Virus record (IMG/VR): IMGVR_UViG_3300023179_000072
Coordinates: 1 to 64,000 of that record
Reading direction: 5' to 3' (one strand)
DNA from: a virus
Length of the DNA: 64,000 nucleotides
Position numbers and translations under genes: made by a program
In this document: in pieces, positions 1-7,718 of the stretch
Position numbering within the stretch: position 1 is the first letter of the stretch
Layout of the letters: each line of letters begins with the position of its first letter
Notes under the pieces: generated by a model
Told to the model about the DNA's origin: nothing
Seen by the model: only the letters and a program-made list of their open reading frames with translations
Databases searched by the model: none

Positions 1-112
1 AAGCACTATACTTTCCCCATCCCATGTTATCATATAGGTCTTGCATACTTTCATCAAGAGTCTTTGGAGACATCCAATCAAATAAACTAAAGAAACCTTT
101 TAGAAAACTCAT
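1..112 (-). CDS. Small unknown protein, C-terminus outside window
   Basis: The gene starts at an ATG at 110-112 that overlaps the TGA of the next upstream gene (ATGA) and runs off the left edge. The visible product begins MSFLKGFFSLFDWMSPKT and continues with DESMQDLYDNMGWGKYS, a short hydrophobic then acidic/aromatic sequence. I do not recognise the family. The overlap with the preceding gene supports translation in the same operon. Confidence 0.65.
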   Translation of the reverse strand, partial: MSFLKGFFSLFDWMSPKTLDESMQDLYDNMGWGKYSA

Positions 113-294
113 TTTGATCTTACTCCGCTACCAGCAATTAAGCCTGTTAGCCACAAGGTTGCTAAATACGTCCATATATTCATGGGAATATTAGTATGAA
201 ACAAAGTGTTAACTGCCCATATGGTTATAAATGGACAAACTATAACAAGTATAACTATAAAAATTAAGAACCAAACAAACATATCAGTTTTCAT
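109..294 (-). CDS. Small membrane protein, two predicted TM helices
   Basis: A 61-residue product with hydrophobic segments at about residues 7-27 and 41-58 and very few charged residues, so probably an inner-membrane protein with both ends on the same side. Its start lies 11 bases inside the preceding 214-aa gene and its stop overlaps the next start, so it is the middle gene of a coupled operon. Function unknown. Confidence 0.75.
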   Translation of the reverse strand: MKTDMFVWFLIFIVILVIVCPFITIWAVNTLFHTNIPMNIWTYLATLWLTGLIAGSGVRSK

Positions 295-928
295 TATTTT
301 CCTTTCTAATTTGATATAAATTTATGCCCTTTTTAATATTTTTAATAACTTTGATTACTTGTGCTACCAGAGGATCATAACAAGCATTGGATTGCTCTAT
401 GGTCATAATCATATCATCAGTTATCCGGTTGTCAAGATACTCTAAATCATGCTTTAATCCTTTTACAGCCCAAGTTCTCAAATGTAATTCATTTTTGAGT
501 TGAATATTTTCTTGTCTAGCATGATAGTCATTTTCAATCCATGGAAAATTTCTAGTTAGTTTTTGATAAAACTTTAGATTTTCTCTATGTCTTTTGTTGC
601 TGGTTTGAAGTTTCTTAATCTTTTTTTCTAGTCGTTGAATTCTAATTTGTTCCGGTGATGGTATTGAATAATTTTTCTCATCTTTTTTGTCAGGAAAAAC
701 GGGCCATTCTAATGCTAGTTCACTTAAAAGATCATATGGTTTTTTGTGAATTATATCGGAATAAAAGGGGTCTTGATCTGATCCGGTAATTTTATGATAT
801 TTCTGAGGCCAAACTTTCCACAATTCATTCATTATAATTTGACCATACCTTAATCTTTCAGATTCAGGTTTATCTCCTTGGTCTGCATATATTTTATCAA
901 TATTATCAAGAAATTTTTTATATGTCAT
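284..928 (-). CDS. Phage protein of the RYGQ/MN/VWP family with coiled coil
   Basis: A 214-aa protein. Residues about 25-75 carry the pattern RYGQIIMNELWKVWP, then KY, then SDxDPFY, shared with the genes at 5122-5367 and 12035-12256, so this is the long member of a three-gene paralogous family. Residues about 90-130 are rich in K, E, L and Q and look like a coiled coil, an extension the two shorter paralogues lack. No catalytic motif is visible. The gene overlaps both neighbours. Function unknown. Confidence 0.8.
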   Translation of the reverse strand: MTYKKFLDNIDKIYADQGDKPESERLRYGQIIMNELWKVWPQKYHKITGSDQDPFYSDIIHKKPYDLLSELALEWPVFPDKKDEKNYSIPSPEQIRIQRLEKKIKKLQTSNKRHRENLKFYQKLTRNFPWIENDYHARQENIQLKNELHLRTWAVKGLKHDLEYLDNRITDDMIMTIEQSNACYDPLVAQVIKVIKNIKKGINLYQIRKENNEN

Positions 929-1088
929 TTGAATTACTATTAAAAAATGTTTCGTTACCTAAAAAACCTAGTATAAATCCCATAGAAAGCATTGCTGCAA
1001 ATGGATCATTCCAATATAAACAAGAAAGTATAAAAATACTAGCAGCACTATATGCTACAATAAGTTTTTGAATTTGTGATTTCGTCAT
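918..1088 (-). CDS. 56-aa membrane protein
   Basis: Read directly from the sequence: ATG at 1086-1088, TAA at 918-920. The product begins MTKSQIQKLIVAYSAASIF and contains two hydrophobic stretches (about residues 9-26 and 31-46) with an Asn-rich tail. The start overlaps the upstream stop as ATGA and the end overlaps the downstream start by 11 bases, which is the usual spacing of real genes in this operon. Function unknown. Confidence 0.7.
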   Translation of the reverse strand: MTKSQIQKLIVAYSAASIFILSCLYWNDPFAAMLSMGFILGFLGNETFFNSNSNDI

Positions 1089-1285
1089 TTGCCCAAAAAT
1101 CTTTCCTCTAAAAACATAAAATATCCATTATAAAATACTCTGCACATTATATTTAATAGTTCTTCATCATTTTGTGCGTTCTTGATACTGTATAGTAAAT
1201 ATTCTCTTTTTCTAGAAAATTTTGGACTACTCCAATCTATTTCATCTAAAAAAGTTTCAAATTTTTCTCTAATGCTCTTACTCAT
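1085..1285 (-). CDS. 66-aa hypothetical protein
   Basis: The frame is open from an ATG at 1351, but the internal ATG at 1285 has a better-spaced AAGGA ribosome site 7 bases upstream, so I place the start there (product begins MSKSIREKFETF). The longer 88-aa form cannot be excluded. The protein is charged and mostly helical in composition, with no recognised motif. Confidence 0.65.
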   Translation of the reverse strand: MSKSIREKFETFLDEIDWSSPKFSRKREYLLYSIKNAQNDEELLNIMCRVFYNGYFMFLEERFLGK

Positions 1286-1380
1286 ACTAAAATCCTTAAT
1301 AGGCAGGTGCGGTATGTCTGTTCGTTTCTGCGACGTATCTACAGTTCCCATGCTCCTTTTACTTTCCTTACCTAATAGGA

Positions 1381-1821
1381 TTATTTTCCTACCTTAACTA
1401 TTTCAAACCCCCAACCCAAAAATCTAAAATTAAAACCCTTCCCCCAATCATATGTATAATAATATAACTCCGTTGTTAGATCAAGACTCACGCCATAGCA
1501 ATATAAATCATCAGACGGATGCCAATTAATATCCATCTTAGGACGTTTGTAGAATAAGAAATTAAAAGGATGAAACCATTTTATTTCTAAATTATCAAAC
1601 CATTGAGGTTTCGCCAAATCCGCAAAATATTGATTCTCACACTCCGCACTACAAACCCAAACTCCATTATTCAATTCCCACCCATTATTGTGTTCGACTA
1701 CGGGACAAAAATAACTATCATTCACGCTAGTTTCTCTTTCACAAGCATAAATAGTATCTCCACAAACAACGCACCTTTGAGTAAGAGCATTTGGATCGCA
1801 GCATTTGTTATCAGTGTCCAT
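1381..1821 (-). CDS. Cys-rich, probably zinc-binding protein
   Basis: A 146-aa product starting MDTDNKCCDPNA, where the ATG overlaps the end of the preceding gene by 11 bases. Cys pairs at the N-terminus (CC, then CVVC, then single C residues and CSAEC) look like a zinc ribbon or FCS-like finger over the first 70 residues. The rest is rich in aromatic residues. The first part may bind nucleic acid or protein; this is inferred from the Cys spacing only. Confidence 0.7.
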   Translation of the reverse strand: MDTDNKCCDPNALTQRCVVCGDTIYACERETSVNDSYFCPVVEHNNGWELNNGVWVCSAECENQYFADLAKPQWFDNLEIKWFHPFNFLFYKRPKMDINWHPSDDLYCYGVSLDLTTELYYYTYDWGKGFNFRFLGWGFEIVKVGK

Positions 1822-2014
1822 AGTCTGTGTCTGTATAAATCTCTGGATGTTTATTTTCAAGAATCTCTGAATCGTCCTCTATACCACAATGATACAATGC
1901 GTATTGGTAAAATGCAAGACCCTCAAATTTGCTTTCCGGCCATTTCCCATAAGTTTTGTCATAATCTACAACTATAGAGCGTAGTTTATCTAAAAATTCA
2001 TGAGTATACATCAT
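1811..2014 (-). CDS. 67-aa hypothetical protein
   Basis: Begins MMYTHEFLDKLRS at the ATG that overlaps the upstream TGA (ATGATG at 2009-2014). A longer start at 2038 is possible but would overlap the previous gene more. Acidic C-terminus, no recognised domain. Confidence 0.7.
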   Translation of the reverse strand: MMYTHEFLDKLRSIVVDYDKTYGKWPESKFEGLAFYQYALYHCGIEDDSEILENKHPEIYTDTDYGH

Positions 2015-2346
2015 AACACTTCTGTAAGAATTCTCCAACTTTTAAGTTTTAATCCCTCGTTAATAATTTCTATTGGTTTACCCTTCAGTTCGTCAATAGT
2101 TTTAACCTTAGCATCTTTGAGTAATTGATTGATCTTTTTTATCATTGCTACTCTTTGATTTGAGCGATCTTCTTCTGTCCATTTAGTATATTTATCAACC
2201 CAAATATCTTCACTCCATCCACCATCAATAAAGTCCACACATCCTTTTCCATCAAAACTTAATACAAAAGTAACACCAAATTGCATATCTTGGTATCCTC
2301 CATATCCAAAATAAACACTCTCGATTTTACCAAGTTCTTTTGTCAT
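2011..2346 (-). CDS. Conserved phage protein, KSWRILTEVL family
   Basis: A 111-aa protein that I recognise as a common tailed-phage family of unknown function. The N-terminus has a FGYGGYQDMQFG strand pair, the middle GGW followed by KYTKWTEEDR, then a helix with QLLKDAKV, and the C-terminus the conserved KSWRILTEVL. Length and motif order match the family. The start is the first ATG, 4 bases after the preceding gene. Confidence 0.85.
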   Translation of the reverse strand: MTKELGKIESVYFGYGGYQDMQFGVTFVLSFDGKGCVDFIDGGWSEDIWVDKYTKWTEEDRSNQRVAMIKKINQLLKDAKVKTIDELKGKPIEIINEGLKLKSWRILTEVL

Positions 2347-2349
2347 ATA

Positions 2350-2553
2350 TTATTTATCTGTTTGAGAATTCCACTTAAATTCAACTTTTCCTGTATCATC
2401 CACTATCACCCAATGGGCCGCTTTATTTATAACGGCTTGTTGTTTAACTTGATAATCTGTTAAACGTGTTCCACAAATATAACCCCAACAGAAACCGGAA
2501 AATAAGAGTAAAATTGCTGGTATGAAAAACCGATTATCATTATGATCTATCAT
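2350..2553 (-). CDS. Single-TM protein, KAAHW paralogue A
   Basis: A 67-aa protein with a TM helix at about residues 9-29 followed by KQQAVINKAAHW, DDTGKVEFKWNS. The tail is the same as in the adjacent gene 2555-2749, so these are a tandem duplicate pair. The cytoplasmic tail pattern (AAHW, then V-E-F-x-W) recurs in many phage membrane peptides. Function unknown. Confidence 0.8.
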   Translation of the reverse strand: MIDHNDNRFFIPAILLLFSGFCWGYICGTRLTDYQVKQQAVINKAAHWVIVDDTGKVEFKWNSQTDK

Positions 2554-2554
2554 A

Positions 2555-2749
2555 TTATTGTTGTCCTATAGAATTCCACTCAAATTCTACTGTTCCATCT
2601 TCATTAAGAGTCCAATGTGCGGCTTTATGTTCAATCGCTTGTTTTTTAAACTCTTGCGATGTTATATGATTGCCCAATAAGACGCCTAACACCAAAAAAC
2701 ATAAACACATAACAGCACAAATACATCCAGCACCTTCATGTTCATACAT
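2555..2749 (-). CDS. Single-TM protein, KAAHW paralogue B
   Basis: A 64-aa protein with a Cys-rich hydrophobic segment at about residues 9-27, then KKQAIEHKAAHW and DGTVEFEWNS. It duplicates its downstream neighbour 2350-2553 in layout and in the soluble tail. One base separates the two genes. Confidence 0.8.
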   Translation of the reverse strand: MYEHEGAGCICAVMCLCFLVLGVLLGNHITSQEFKKQAIEHKAAHWTLNEDGTVEFEWNSIGQQ

Positions 2750-2754
2750 ATCGT

Positions 2755-3777
2755 TTACTCTTTCAGTAAAAAATCATTGTTTATGGCTTTGAAACTAATT
2801 TCTCCACATATACTACGAATAACAATTCCCTCACGATCCTGAGAATCTTTCGCAGAAGGGAAGTGGGTTTTATATTTGCCTTTCGCCATTTCTAGTAGAT
2901 CGGTCTTAGTATAACTGAAACTTGAGCCTTTGTCAACTATTGGCACAAATTTGAGTCCTAGACTCTCTACTATTCTTTGAGAATCATCCAAACATAATTT
3001 ATGATTAGTGTCAATATTTACCACATTAAAAACAAATAAGTCGTGGTCTGATAATCCAAGGGGATTTTTTTGGATTCCCGGCCCAGCACATTCTGCTTGA
3101 AGTGCTATTCTATGTCCTTTATTCCAGTAGTCCCTTAAACCCTGTTCAATATTATATTTCCTGCTCAATACCCAAAATTTATGATGTTCACTTTCCTTAT
3201 AGCTATAATTACGCCCACAAACATGATAAGTTTCATCTTTAGGATCAATTAAAAACGTACTAGAGGTTCCATCTAATTTAAGACTAATATAGTAAGGCTG
3301 TCCAGTTAATCTTTCAATAAATCCATACTCATCATCTAATTGAACCCGCGTTTCATCTGTTTTACTTATGGGCCATATGAATTTCTTAGCATCTCCAGAT
3401 ATAGAAGTTGGGATGGGAGGATCATATTTTTCAATACCTAATAATTCAGTAACATCAGAGCCAATACTCAATCCTGTTAGATTAGGAAAGACACTTGTGG
3501 GCAATGCCAAGCCCTGACTAAGCTGCTTTTTTAATTTACAGCTTTTCAAGCGATACTTTTTCAGACTATCATTCCAACAACTCTTACGAAGAAATTCAAA
3601 CTCTGGAATTTCTGGAAGTAGACTATCAATCTCAAAAAATACACAAGTATCACCGGGTTGAAATTCACCCTTTTTACTTACAACTTCCCAACCTAAAACA
3701 CCAACAGTTTCTATACTGTCTGCATCTGGTATGGGTTTAACGTATTTAACGGTTTGTATGCTTGCTAATTTTCTCAT
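2755..3777 (-). CDS. RNA ligase, DRB0094/Rnl-type
   Basis: A 340-aa ATP-dependent RNA ligase. The N-terminal third (1-120) is the OB-like region of the DRB0094 family. The nucleotidyltransferase core follows: motif I is KLDG at 167-170 (Lys167 would be adenylated), a GRN at 188-190, motif IIIa around DLFVFNV (246-252), motif IV EGIVIR (316-321) and motif V SFKAIN (328-333). All motifs needed for catalysis are present and the length is normal for the family. Such phage ligases seal nicked or cleaved RNA, often tRNA cut by host defence nucleases, which fits a phage that carries its own tRNAs. It sits 2 bases after the HAD gene in the same operon. Confidence 0.9.
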   Translation of the reverse strand: MRKLASIQTVKYVKPIPDADSIETVGVLGWEVVSKKGEFQPGDTCVFFEIDSLLPEIPEFEFLRKSCWNDSLKKYRLKSCKLKKQLSQGLALPTSVFPNLTGLSIGSDVTELLGIEKYDPPIPTSISGDAKKFIWPISKTDETRVQLDDEYGFIERLTGQPYYISLKLDGTSSTFLIDPKDETYHVCGRNYSYKESEHHKFWVLSRKYNIEQGLRDYWNKGHRIALQAECAGPGIQKNPLGLSDHDLFVFNVVNIDTNHKLCLDDSQRIVESLGLKFVPIVDKGSSFSYTKTDLLEMAKGKYKTHFPSAKDSQDREGIVIRSICGEISFKAINNDFLLKE

Positions 3778-3778
3778 T

Positions 3779-4066
3779 TTATGTTATTCCTACGATCCAG
3801 CCGGGACTGTCATCAATCCATATATCAACAACTATATTTTGTCTTTTTATAAAGTCTGCCTTGGGTTCATCATAAGAAAAATATGTTTCTATACCTTCTG
3901 GTAGAGATTTCATAAGTTCTTGACGATGTTCTAGAATATTTCGTCGTGCCGTAATACAAATAATATTATGACCATGATCTCGTGCTAATCTTATTACCTT
4001 GTCCCAAAATGGAGGATCGGCAGTATATGTATCGTCATAATCTATAGCGATTGTGAGTTTATTCAT
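3779..4066 (-). CDS. HAD-like phosphatase/nucleotidase
   Basis: A 95-aa minimal HAD-fold protein. The N-terminal DYDDT (residues 9-13) is the DxDxT nucleophile motif, ICITAR (about 36-41) is motif II, and DIWIDD near the C-terminus supplies the acidic motif IV. It lacks a cap domain. Small phage HAD proteins of this size are often 5'-nucleotidases or polynucleotide-kinase-type phosphatases. Next to an RNA ligase, a role in trimming RNA or nucleotide ends is an inference from context. Confidence 0.8.
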   Translation of the reverse strand: MNKLTIAIDYDDTYTADPPFWDKVIRLARDHGHNIICITARRNILEHRQELMKSLPEGIETYFSYDEPKADFIKRQNIVVDIWIDDSPGWIVGIT

Positions 4067-4242
4067 TTAGTTTTTAATTGTTCTAAGTATTTTACTCTTG
4101 TGTCTTTTAAATATGCTTCAGCAATGTCAAATAAATATTCATAATCATCATTACCAGCCTTTTTTATTAAAATAAGGTTTCCAATAGCAGCATCTAGATA
4201 ATCCTGCCAAGAATCTCCTTGTTTAAGTGTAAAATATCCCAT
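4063..4242 (-). CDS. 59-aa hypothetical protein
   Basis: Starts MGYFTLKQGDSWQDY at the ATG 4240-4242, two bases after the upstream stop. A longer frame upstream exists but lies over the coding part of the previous gene. The product is a short amphipathic helical protein and ends four bases inside the HAD gene (ATGA overlap). No recognised domain. Confidence 0.7.
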   Translation of the reverse strand: MGYFTLKQGDSWQDYLDAAIGNLILIKKAGNDDYEYLFDIAEAYLKDTRVKYLEQLKTK

Positions 4243-4243
4243 A

Positions 4244-4621
4244 TTATTGTAAACCCTTATCAATAGCGTCCCAATCAATATCACTATTATGATTGTAAAA
4301 TTGATGCTTACAATCTTTGATGCCACCAGATAGTTGTTGAGTAGATGGTGATCGATTATTGCACCATACAACATAAGGCTGTGGATGATTAGGTGGTGGT
4401 GATGTTGGAGACAAAGGAGATTGTGGATTATTAGGCCATGTTATCGAAGGAGGATTATTATCTTTCGGAATATATGGTTGAAAATATCGTAGTTGATCTA
4501 CTTTGGCGTTTAATTCTTTTATTTGTTGTTCAAGATTAAGAATCATTTGCTTGAGAACAGCCAATGACTGGTGTACATTATTTGTTTTCTTTTTACTAGG
4601 CTTTTTACTTTTCTTTTTCAT
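4244..4621 (-). CDS. Lys-rich/coiled-coil/Pro-rich protein A
   Basis: A 125-aa protein in three parts: a Lys/Ser N-terminus (1-14), a coiled coil (about 18-45, with LNLEQQIKELNAKVDQLRY) and a long Pro/Asn/Ser-rich region. The first two parts match the adjacent gene 4618-4902, so the two are tandem paralogues with diverged tails. The layout suggests oligomerisation through the coiled coil. Function unknown. Confidence 0.75.
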   Translation of the reverse strand: MKKKSKKPSKKKTNNVHQSLAVLKQMILNLEQQIKELNAKVDQLRYFQPYIPKDNNPPSITWPNNPQSPLSPTSPPPNHPQPYVVWCNNRSPSTQQLSGGIKDCKHQFYNHNSDIDWDAIDKGLQ

Positions 4622-4902
4622 TGCGCTTTCTCGTAATGAGTTTTTGAGTGTTGTTCTTTAGACATTGTTGTTGTATTTTGCCAAATCATAGGCTGATCTG
4701 TACTAGGCCATGCCGGTTTAAACCAAGGATCAGGACATTTCTTTGAATCTATCTTAACATCTTTAAAACGAGATTGACTGTATCTTAATTGTTCAATTTG
4801 AGCAACTAATTCTTTGATTACTCTTTCAAGATTAACTAGTGACTCTAATATAACATCAATCTTTTGTTTACTCTTAGTTTGTTTCTTTATCTTCTTTTTC
4901 AT
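4618..4902 (-). CDS. Lys-rich/coiled-coil protein B
   Basis: A 94-aa paralogue of the 4244-4621 product: Lys-rich start, a coiled coil with LVNLERVIKELVAQIEQLRYSQ split over residues 22-45, then a Trp/Pro region. The stop overlaps the start of the next gene (ATGA). Its own start lies 29 bases inside the disrupted gene 4874-5134. Confidence 0.75.
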   Translation of the reverse strand: MKKKIKKQTKSKQKIDVILESLVNLERVIKELVAQIEQLRYSQSRFKDVKIDSKKCPDPWFKPAWPSTDQPMIWQNTTTMSKEQHSKTHYEKAQ

Positions 4903-5134
4903 AAGTATATGCCTTTATAATAGGTATAAATTGATCTATAGTTTCTCCAACAGAATCTTTAGATCTTCCATATTCAATAAATAACCAACCATTCCATCAT
5001 GACCATACTGATAATTTAGTAGGAGAAAAATCAGCAATTCTAAATAATCTATCTCTATACTCTACTATACAGGAGATAAGAATATCACCATCAGTACGAG
5101 AACGTCTTTCATTTATAATTTTTATTGAGACCAT
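4874..5134 (-). pseudogene. 86-codon gene interrupted by in-frame TGA
   Basis: An ATG at 5132-5134, overlapping the end of the previous gene, opens a frame that reads MVSIKIINERRSRTDGDIL and on to LSVWS, then meets TGA at 4997-4999 (codon 46). The same frame stays open afterwards (WNGWLFIEYGRSKDSVGET to KEDKETN) to a TAA at 4874-4876. Both halves look coding and both ends show the usual gene overlaps, so this is a normal gene with one nonsense codon, a sequencing error, or rarely read-through. No suppressor tRNA was seen here. Confidence 0.6.
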
Positions 5135-5367
5135 TCCTGTTCTAATTTATCGAGTGTTAGTTTTACTAACCCATTAGTATAAAAACAATCAAAGTCAGTA
5201 TTGGTTATTTCTTTATATTTTTCAGGCCAAACTTCCCACAAAACATTCATTATTGTTTGACCATATCTCCATTGATTTACTGCTTTGATTTTACCATTTG
5301 ATCTTGCTGCTTGATGGCTCAAGAATGTATCGTCTACTTTTTTTAGAAATTCATCGAATGTAATCAT
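5122..5367 (-). CDS. RYGQ/MN/VWP family protein, short form
   Basis: An 81-aa protein whose residues about 32-65 (WRYGQTIMNVLWEVWPEKY, then FDCFY) match the long paralogue 284-928 and the short one at 12035-12256. No coiled-coil extension. The start ATG shares a base with the upstream stop. Function unknown; the three scattered copies show the family has duplicated in this genome. Confidence 0.8.
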   Translation of the reverse strand: MITFDEFLKKVDDTFLSHQAARSNGKIKAVNQWRYGQTIMNVLWEVWPEKYKEITNTDFDCFYTNGLVKLTLDKLEQEWSQ

Positions 5368-5666
5368 CAGACTTCCAGTATTTCGGCAATTCCTTCCAAC
5401 ACGCTTTGTCTAACACCCTTGCTCATATTACTTAATAGAATATGATTCTTAAAAAAATCTTCGCCTTTTGTTTTTACAATAACACCAAAAACATTTCTTG
5501 TCCATCCACTACTTAATGAGCGAACATCTTTAAAATCAACCTCTACATTAAAACCAAGATCTATTTCATCAAGTATAGACTTACGCAATTCAGCAGCAAG
5601 TTTTGTGCTACTTAAATCGCTACCATACATTTCTTTAATTTCATAATAAATTAACGGACCCTTCAT
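5367..5666 (-). CDS. STAS-like (DUF4325-type) protein
   Basis: A 99-aa protein with the alternating strand/helix pattern of STAS-like DUF4325 proteins: a start rich in Y, E and I, then helix KLAAELRKSILDEI, the strand FNVEVDFKDVRSL with SSGWTRNVFG after it. That DF-x-x-V-x-x-L-S-S segment is the most typical part of the family. DUF4325 proteins are small regulatory or scaffold domains. Assignment is by pattern only. Confidence 0.6.
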   Translation of the reverse strand: MKGPLIYYEIKEMYGSDLSSTKLAAELRKSILDEIDLGFNVEVDFKDVRSLSSGWTRNVFGVIVKTKGEDFFKNHILLSNMSKGVRQSVLEGIAEILEV

Positions 5667-6070
5667 AGGCTCTCCATGTTTTTTTCTATAAGATTAGCGA
5701 TAGTCTTAAAAGACTTACCAGTATCATTTAAATCAGCAAGACAATATTTATCAATACCATAACGACGATCTTCTATCTCAAATCGTCCAATAGAATCATT
5801 AATTCCAGCCCACTTCATAACAATCGCAGGAAGTTCACCTTCTTTTCTATTGAAAGTAACACAATTAGTAGAGTGTTTGGTACAAACTTTAGTAGACAAA
5901 GTTTTTTTATGATTCTTTTTCATATTATCATTATACAATTCACATAGAACACCCAAGCAACAATGCTTGGCTTGCCCATTATAGTTTACTTGTTTAAGAT
6001 AGAGTTGTCCCTGTTTATATTTTTTGCTCCTAAGAGCCTTGATCCACTTCTTAGCAATATCTTTTTTCAT
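5663..6070 (-). CDS. Conserved phage protein (KYKQG / CCLGVLCEL)
   Basis: A 135-aa member of a widespread phage family of unknown function. The N-terminus has WIKALRSKKYKQG, followed by HCCLGVLCELY. The middle has ELPAIVMKWAGI, and the C-terminus LADLNDTGKSFKTIANLIE. All four landmarks are in the usual order. The two adjacent Cys may bind metal. Starts at the ATG that overlaps the previous gene. Confidence 0.85.
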   Translation of the reverse strand: MKKDIAKKWIKALRSKKYKQGQLYLKQVNYNGQAKHCCLGVLCELYNDNMKKNHKKTLSTKVCTKHSTNCVTFNRKEGELPAIVMKWAGINDSIGRFEIEDRRYGIDKYCLADLNDTGKSFKTIANLIEKNMESL

Positions 6071-6267
6071 TGTCTATTAGCCTTTCTTGCCGGATCACGC
6101 CTTTTCGGCTTATTATGATGAGTAACCTTAATAGTTTGTTCAAAAGTATACGGATATATATTATTGATTCTCATCGTTGGAATATTAGTTTCAGCATATC
6201 CAAAACCTTCTATCCATTTTGCTGTATCATTTATAATTCAACTACAAAAATTTGTCCACTCACCCAT
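6067..6267 (-). pseudogene. 66-codon gene interrupted by in-frame TGA
   Basis: The ATG at 6265-6267 overlaps the previous stop, and reads MGEWTNFCS before a TGA at 6238-6240 (codon 10). The frame then stays open as IINDTAKWIEGFGYAETN and ends KPKRRDPARKANRQ at a TGA (6067-6069) that overlaps the next start. The KPxxRDPAR tail also ends the intact 59-aa gene at 16709-16888. This is the second nearby gene with one internal TGA. Confidence 0.6.
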
Positions 6268-6703
6268 ATTGTGTCCATTTCCTTTCAGAAATAATATCCT
6301 TAAACTTTTCTCCAGCAGGAGTTAGTTGCACCATTCCATCAACACAGAAAATACAACCATCCTTATCGCCGGGATTATCATATCTATCACCACCTTCTTC
6401 ATCATAGTGGTCAAAATACAAAGAAAGTCCAGTCTTTTGATTGAAAGCGTTTTTTAGAGAAGTTACAAGTTTGTCATAGGTTTCAAAAACATTCTCTGCT
6501 ATTTGTTCATCAACAACAATTTCATAAATTGCATCAATAACATAGTCCGAATCATCCCAACTTAACCATTTTCCAATATTTCCCCAACCAATATCTTTAA
6601 AATACTTAGCCTTCTCAATAGCCTTGATTTCGTCTGGACAAATTTTCTTCAAATCTTTGTATTCAATAACAAAAGACCCAACCGCAAAACTGCCCATTCC
6701 CAT
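6260..6703 (-). CDS. 147-aa hypothetical protein
   Basis: Start placed at the ATG 6701-6703 (MGMGSFAVGSFVIEY), preceded by GGAG. The open frame extends further upstream but across the promoter. The product is acidic, with YFDHYDEEGGDRYDNPGDKDG in its second half in two pieces and a GCIFCVDG segment. The family is not recognised. First gene after the promoter at 6732-6759. Confidence 0.7.
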   Translation of the reverse strand: MGMGSFAVGSFVIEYKDLKKICPDEIKAIEKAKYFKDIGWGNIGKWLSWDDSDYVIDAIYEIVVDEQIAENVFETYDKLVTSLKNAFNQKTGLSLYFDHYDEEGGDRYDNPGDKDGCIFCVDGMVQLTPAGEKFKDIISERKWTQYG

Positions 6704-6731
6704 GATTTGTTTTCTCCAAAGGTATAGCACC

Positions 6732-6759
6732 AGTCTACCACAATATCGTCTTGTGTCAA
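6732..6759 (-). promoter_or_regulatory. Sigma70-type promoter
   Basis: On the minus strand: TTGACA, 16 bases containing CGATA, then TAGACT. It points into 6260-6703 and on down the operon. Confidence 0.65.
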
Positions 6760-6769
6760 CAGACAATTT

Positions 6770-6804
6770 AAAAGAAAGTGGCGAGAGTGTTTAATTCCCG
6801 CCAC
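6770..6804 (-). terminator. Rho-independent terminator after hsp20
   Basis: On the minus strand GTGGCG pairs with CGCCAC around a 15-base loop, followed by TTTCTTTT. It lies 28 bases after the Hsp20 stop and before the next promoter. Confidence 0.75.
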
Positions 6805-6831
6805 CGATTCTTTTGTTTTTTATTAAGTGAG

Positions 6832-7320
6832 TTATTCAATAGTCAACTTCTTAACCTTTTGTATTTGTGCAGGAACTTTTTGCAAACCAAACTTTACTCG
6901 CAAAATACCATCTTTCAAAGAAAGAGTCGGATCTTTATCATTAATATCTTCTGGCAATCGTACAACACGCCTAAATTCTTGGCCACTCAATTCTTTGATT
7001 GCGTAATTATCATTTTTAGACATATAATCTTCATGCAAAAATCCACCAACAGTAATCAATCGACCATGTTCATCCTCTGTCAATTCAACAATCAAATCTT
7101 CCTTAGCAACACCCGGAACACTATATTGAAGAATCCAAGAATCTTCAGTTTTAATAGCATCCATCAAAGGATAGCCTCTACCCTTTTTACTCAATCCGCT
7201 AAAAAAATCATGCCCAAAAATATTATTCATAGCATGATCTAATTCTTTGCTAATCTCAGAAAAAAGATCAACTCTACGAGGGGCAAGATAACCATTACGA
7301 GAAGGCAATGTCATATTCAT
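6832..7320 (-). CDS. Small heat shock protein, Hsp20/alpha-crystallin
   Basis: A 162-aa Hsp20. The start ATG at 7318-7320 has GGAGG 6 bases upstream. The N-terminal arm (to about 50) contains FSEISKELDHAMNNIFG, then comes the alpha-crystallin domain (about 55-150) with QYSVPGVAKEDLIVEL, FRRVVRLPEDI and the GILRVKFG strand before the C-terminal tail. Hsp20 proteins hold unfolding proteins in oligomers. Phages with large virions, notably cyanophages, carry them, probably to protect particle assembly under stress. It is a single-gene unit with its own terminator. Confidence 0.92.
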   Translation of the reverse strand: MNMTLPSRNGYLAPRRVDLFSEISKELDHAMNNIFGHDFFSGLSKKGRGYPLMDAIKTEDSWILQYSVPGVAKEDLIVELTEDEHGRLITVGGFLHEDYMSKNDNYAIKELSGQEFRRVVRLPEDINDKDPTLSLKDGILRVKFGLQKVPAQIQKVKKLTIE

Positions 7321-7434
7321 AATAACCTCCATTACAAACTATAACCATAGTTTATTATGTAAATTAGCCCATATTCATGGCACTAAATAGATCACACGAT
7401 CTACATTTGTATAGTATATATTGGATTTTGGTTG

Positions 7435-7716
7435 TCAAGATCCCTTGTAATATTTTTCACATCGTTTAACAAATTCTGGAAGCATCTTGCGAAGATTGTG
7501 TGGAGTCTTAGTGAAAGTTTCGTAATTTTCACTTTCGCATCTTCCAAGAGCAATCTTCAATCCCATACTCTTATCAAAAGTATCACTCTTGCGACACATA
7601 GAATAACCGATATGAAAATTGCCATTATTTCCCTTCTTAACAGCAACCAACATACCCATAGGCTTTCGCTTCTTATCACGAAGATAACTAACAAGAGTAA
7701 ACGGTGGAATAGTCAT
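7435..7716 (-). CDS. Conserved phage protein (FHIGYSMC/FDKSMG)
   Basis: A 93-aa protein with GMLVAVKKG, then FHIGYSMCRKSDTFDKSMG and IALGRCE, a pattern seen in many phage proteins of unknown function in which the strand after FDK returns to an I-A-x-G-R motif. The C-terminal 30 residues are basic. Start is three bases after the preceding stop. Confidence 0.75.
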   Translation of the reverse strand: MTIPPFTLVSYLRDKKRKPMGMLVAVKKGNNGNFHIGYSMCRKSDTFDKSMGLKIALGRCESENYETFTKTPHNLRKMLPEFVKRCEKYYKGS

Positions 7717-7718
7717 AT

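Noticed and set aside
1603-1977. Plus-strand frame of 124 codons over the Cys-rich gene
   Set aside because: Antisense shadow; the minus-strand frames have linked starts and stops and the Cys motif.
4874-6267. TGA recoded as Trp or selenocysteine
   Set aside because: Many intact genes end at TGA in clean ATGA overlaps, and no matching tRNA or SECIS-like element was found in this window.
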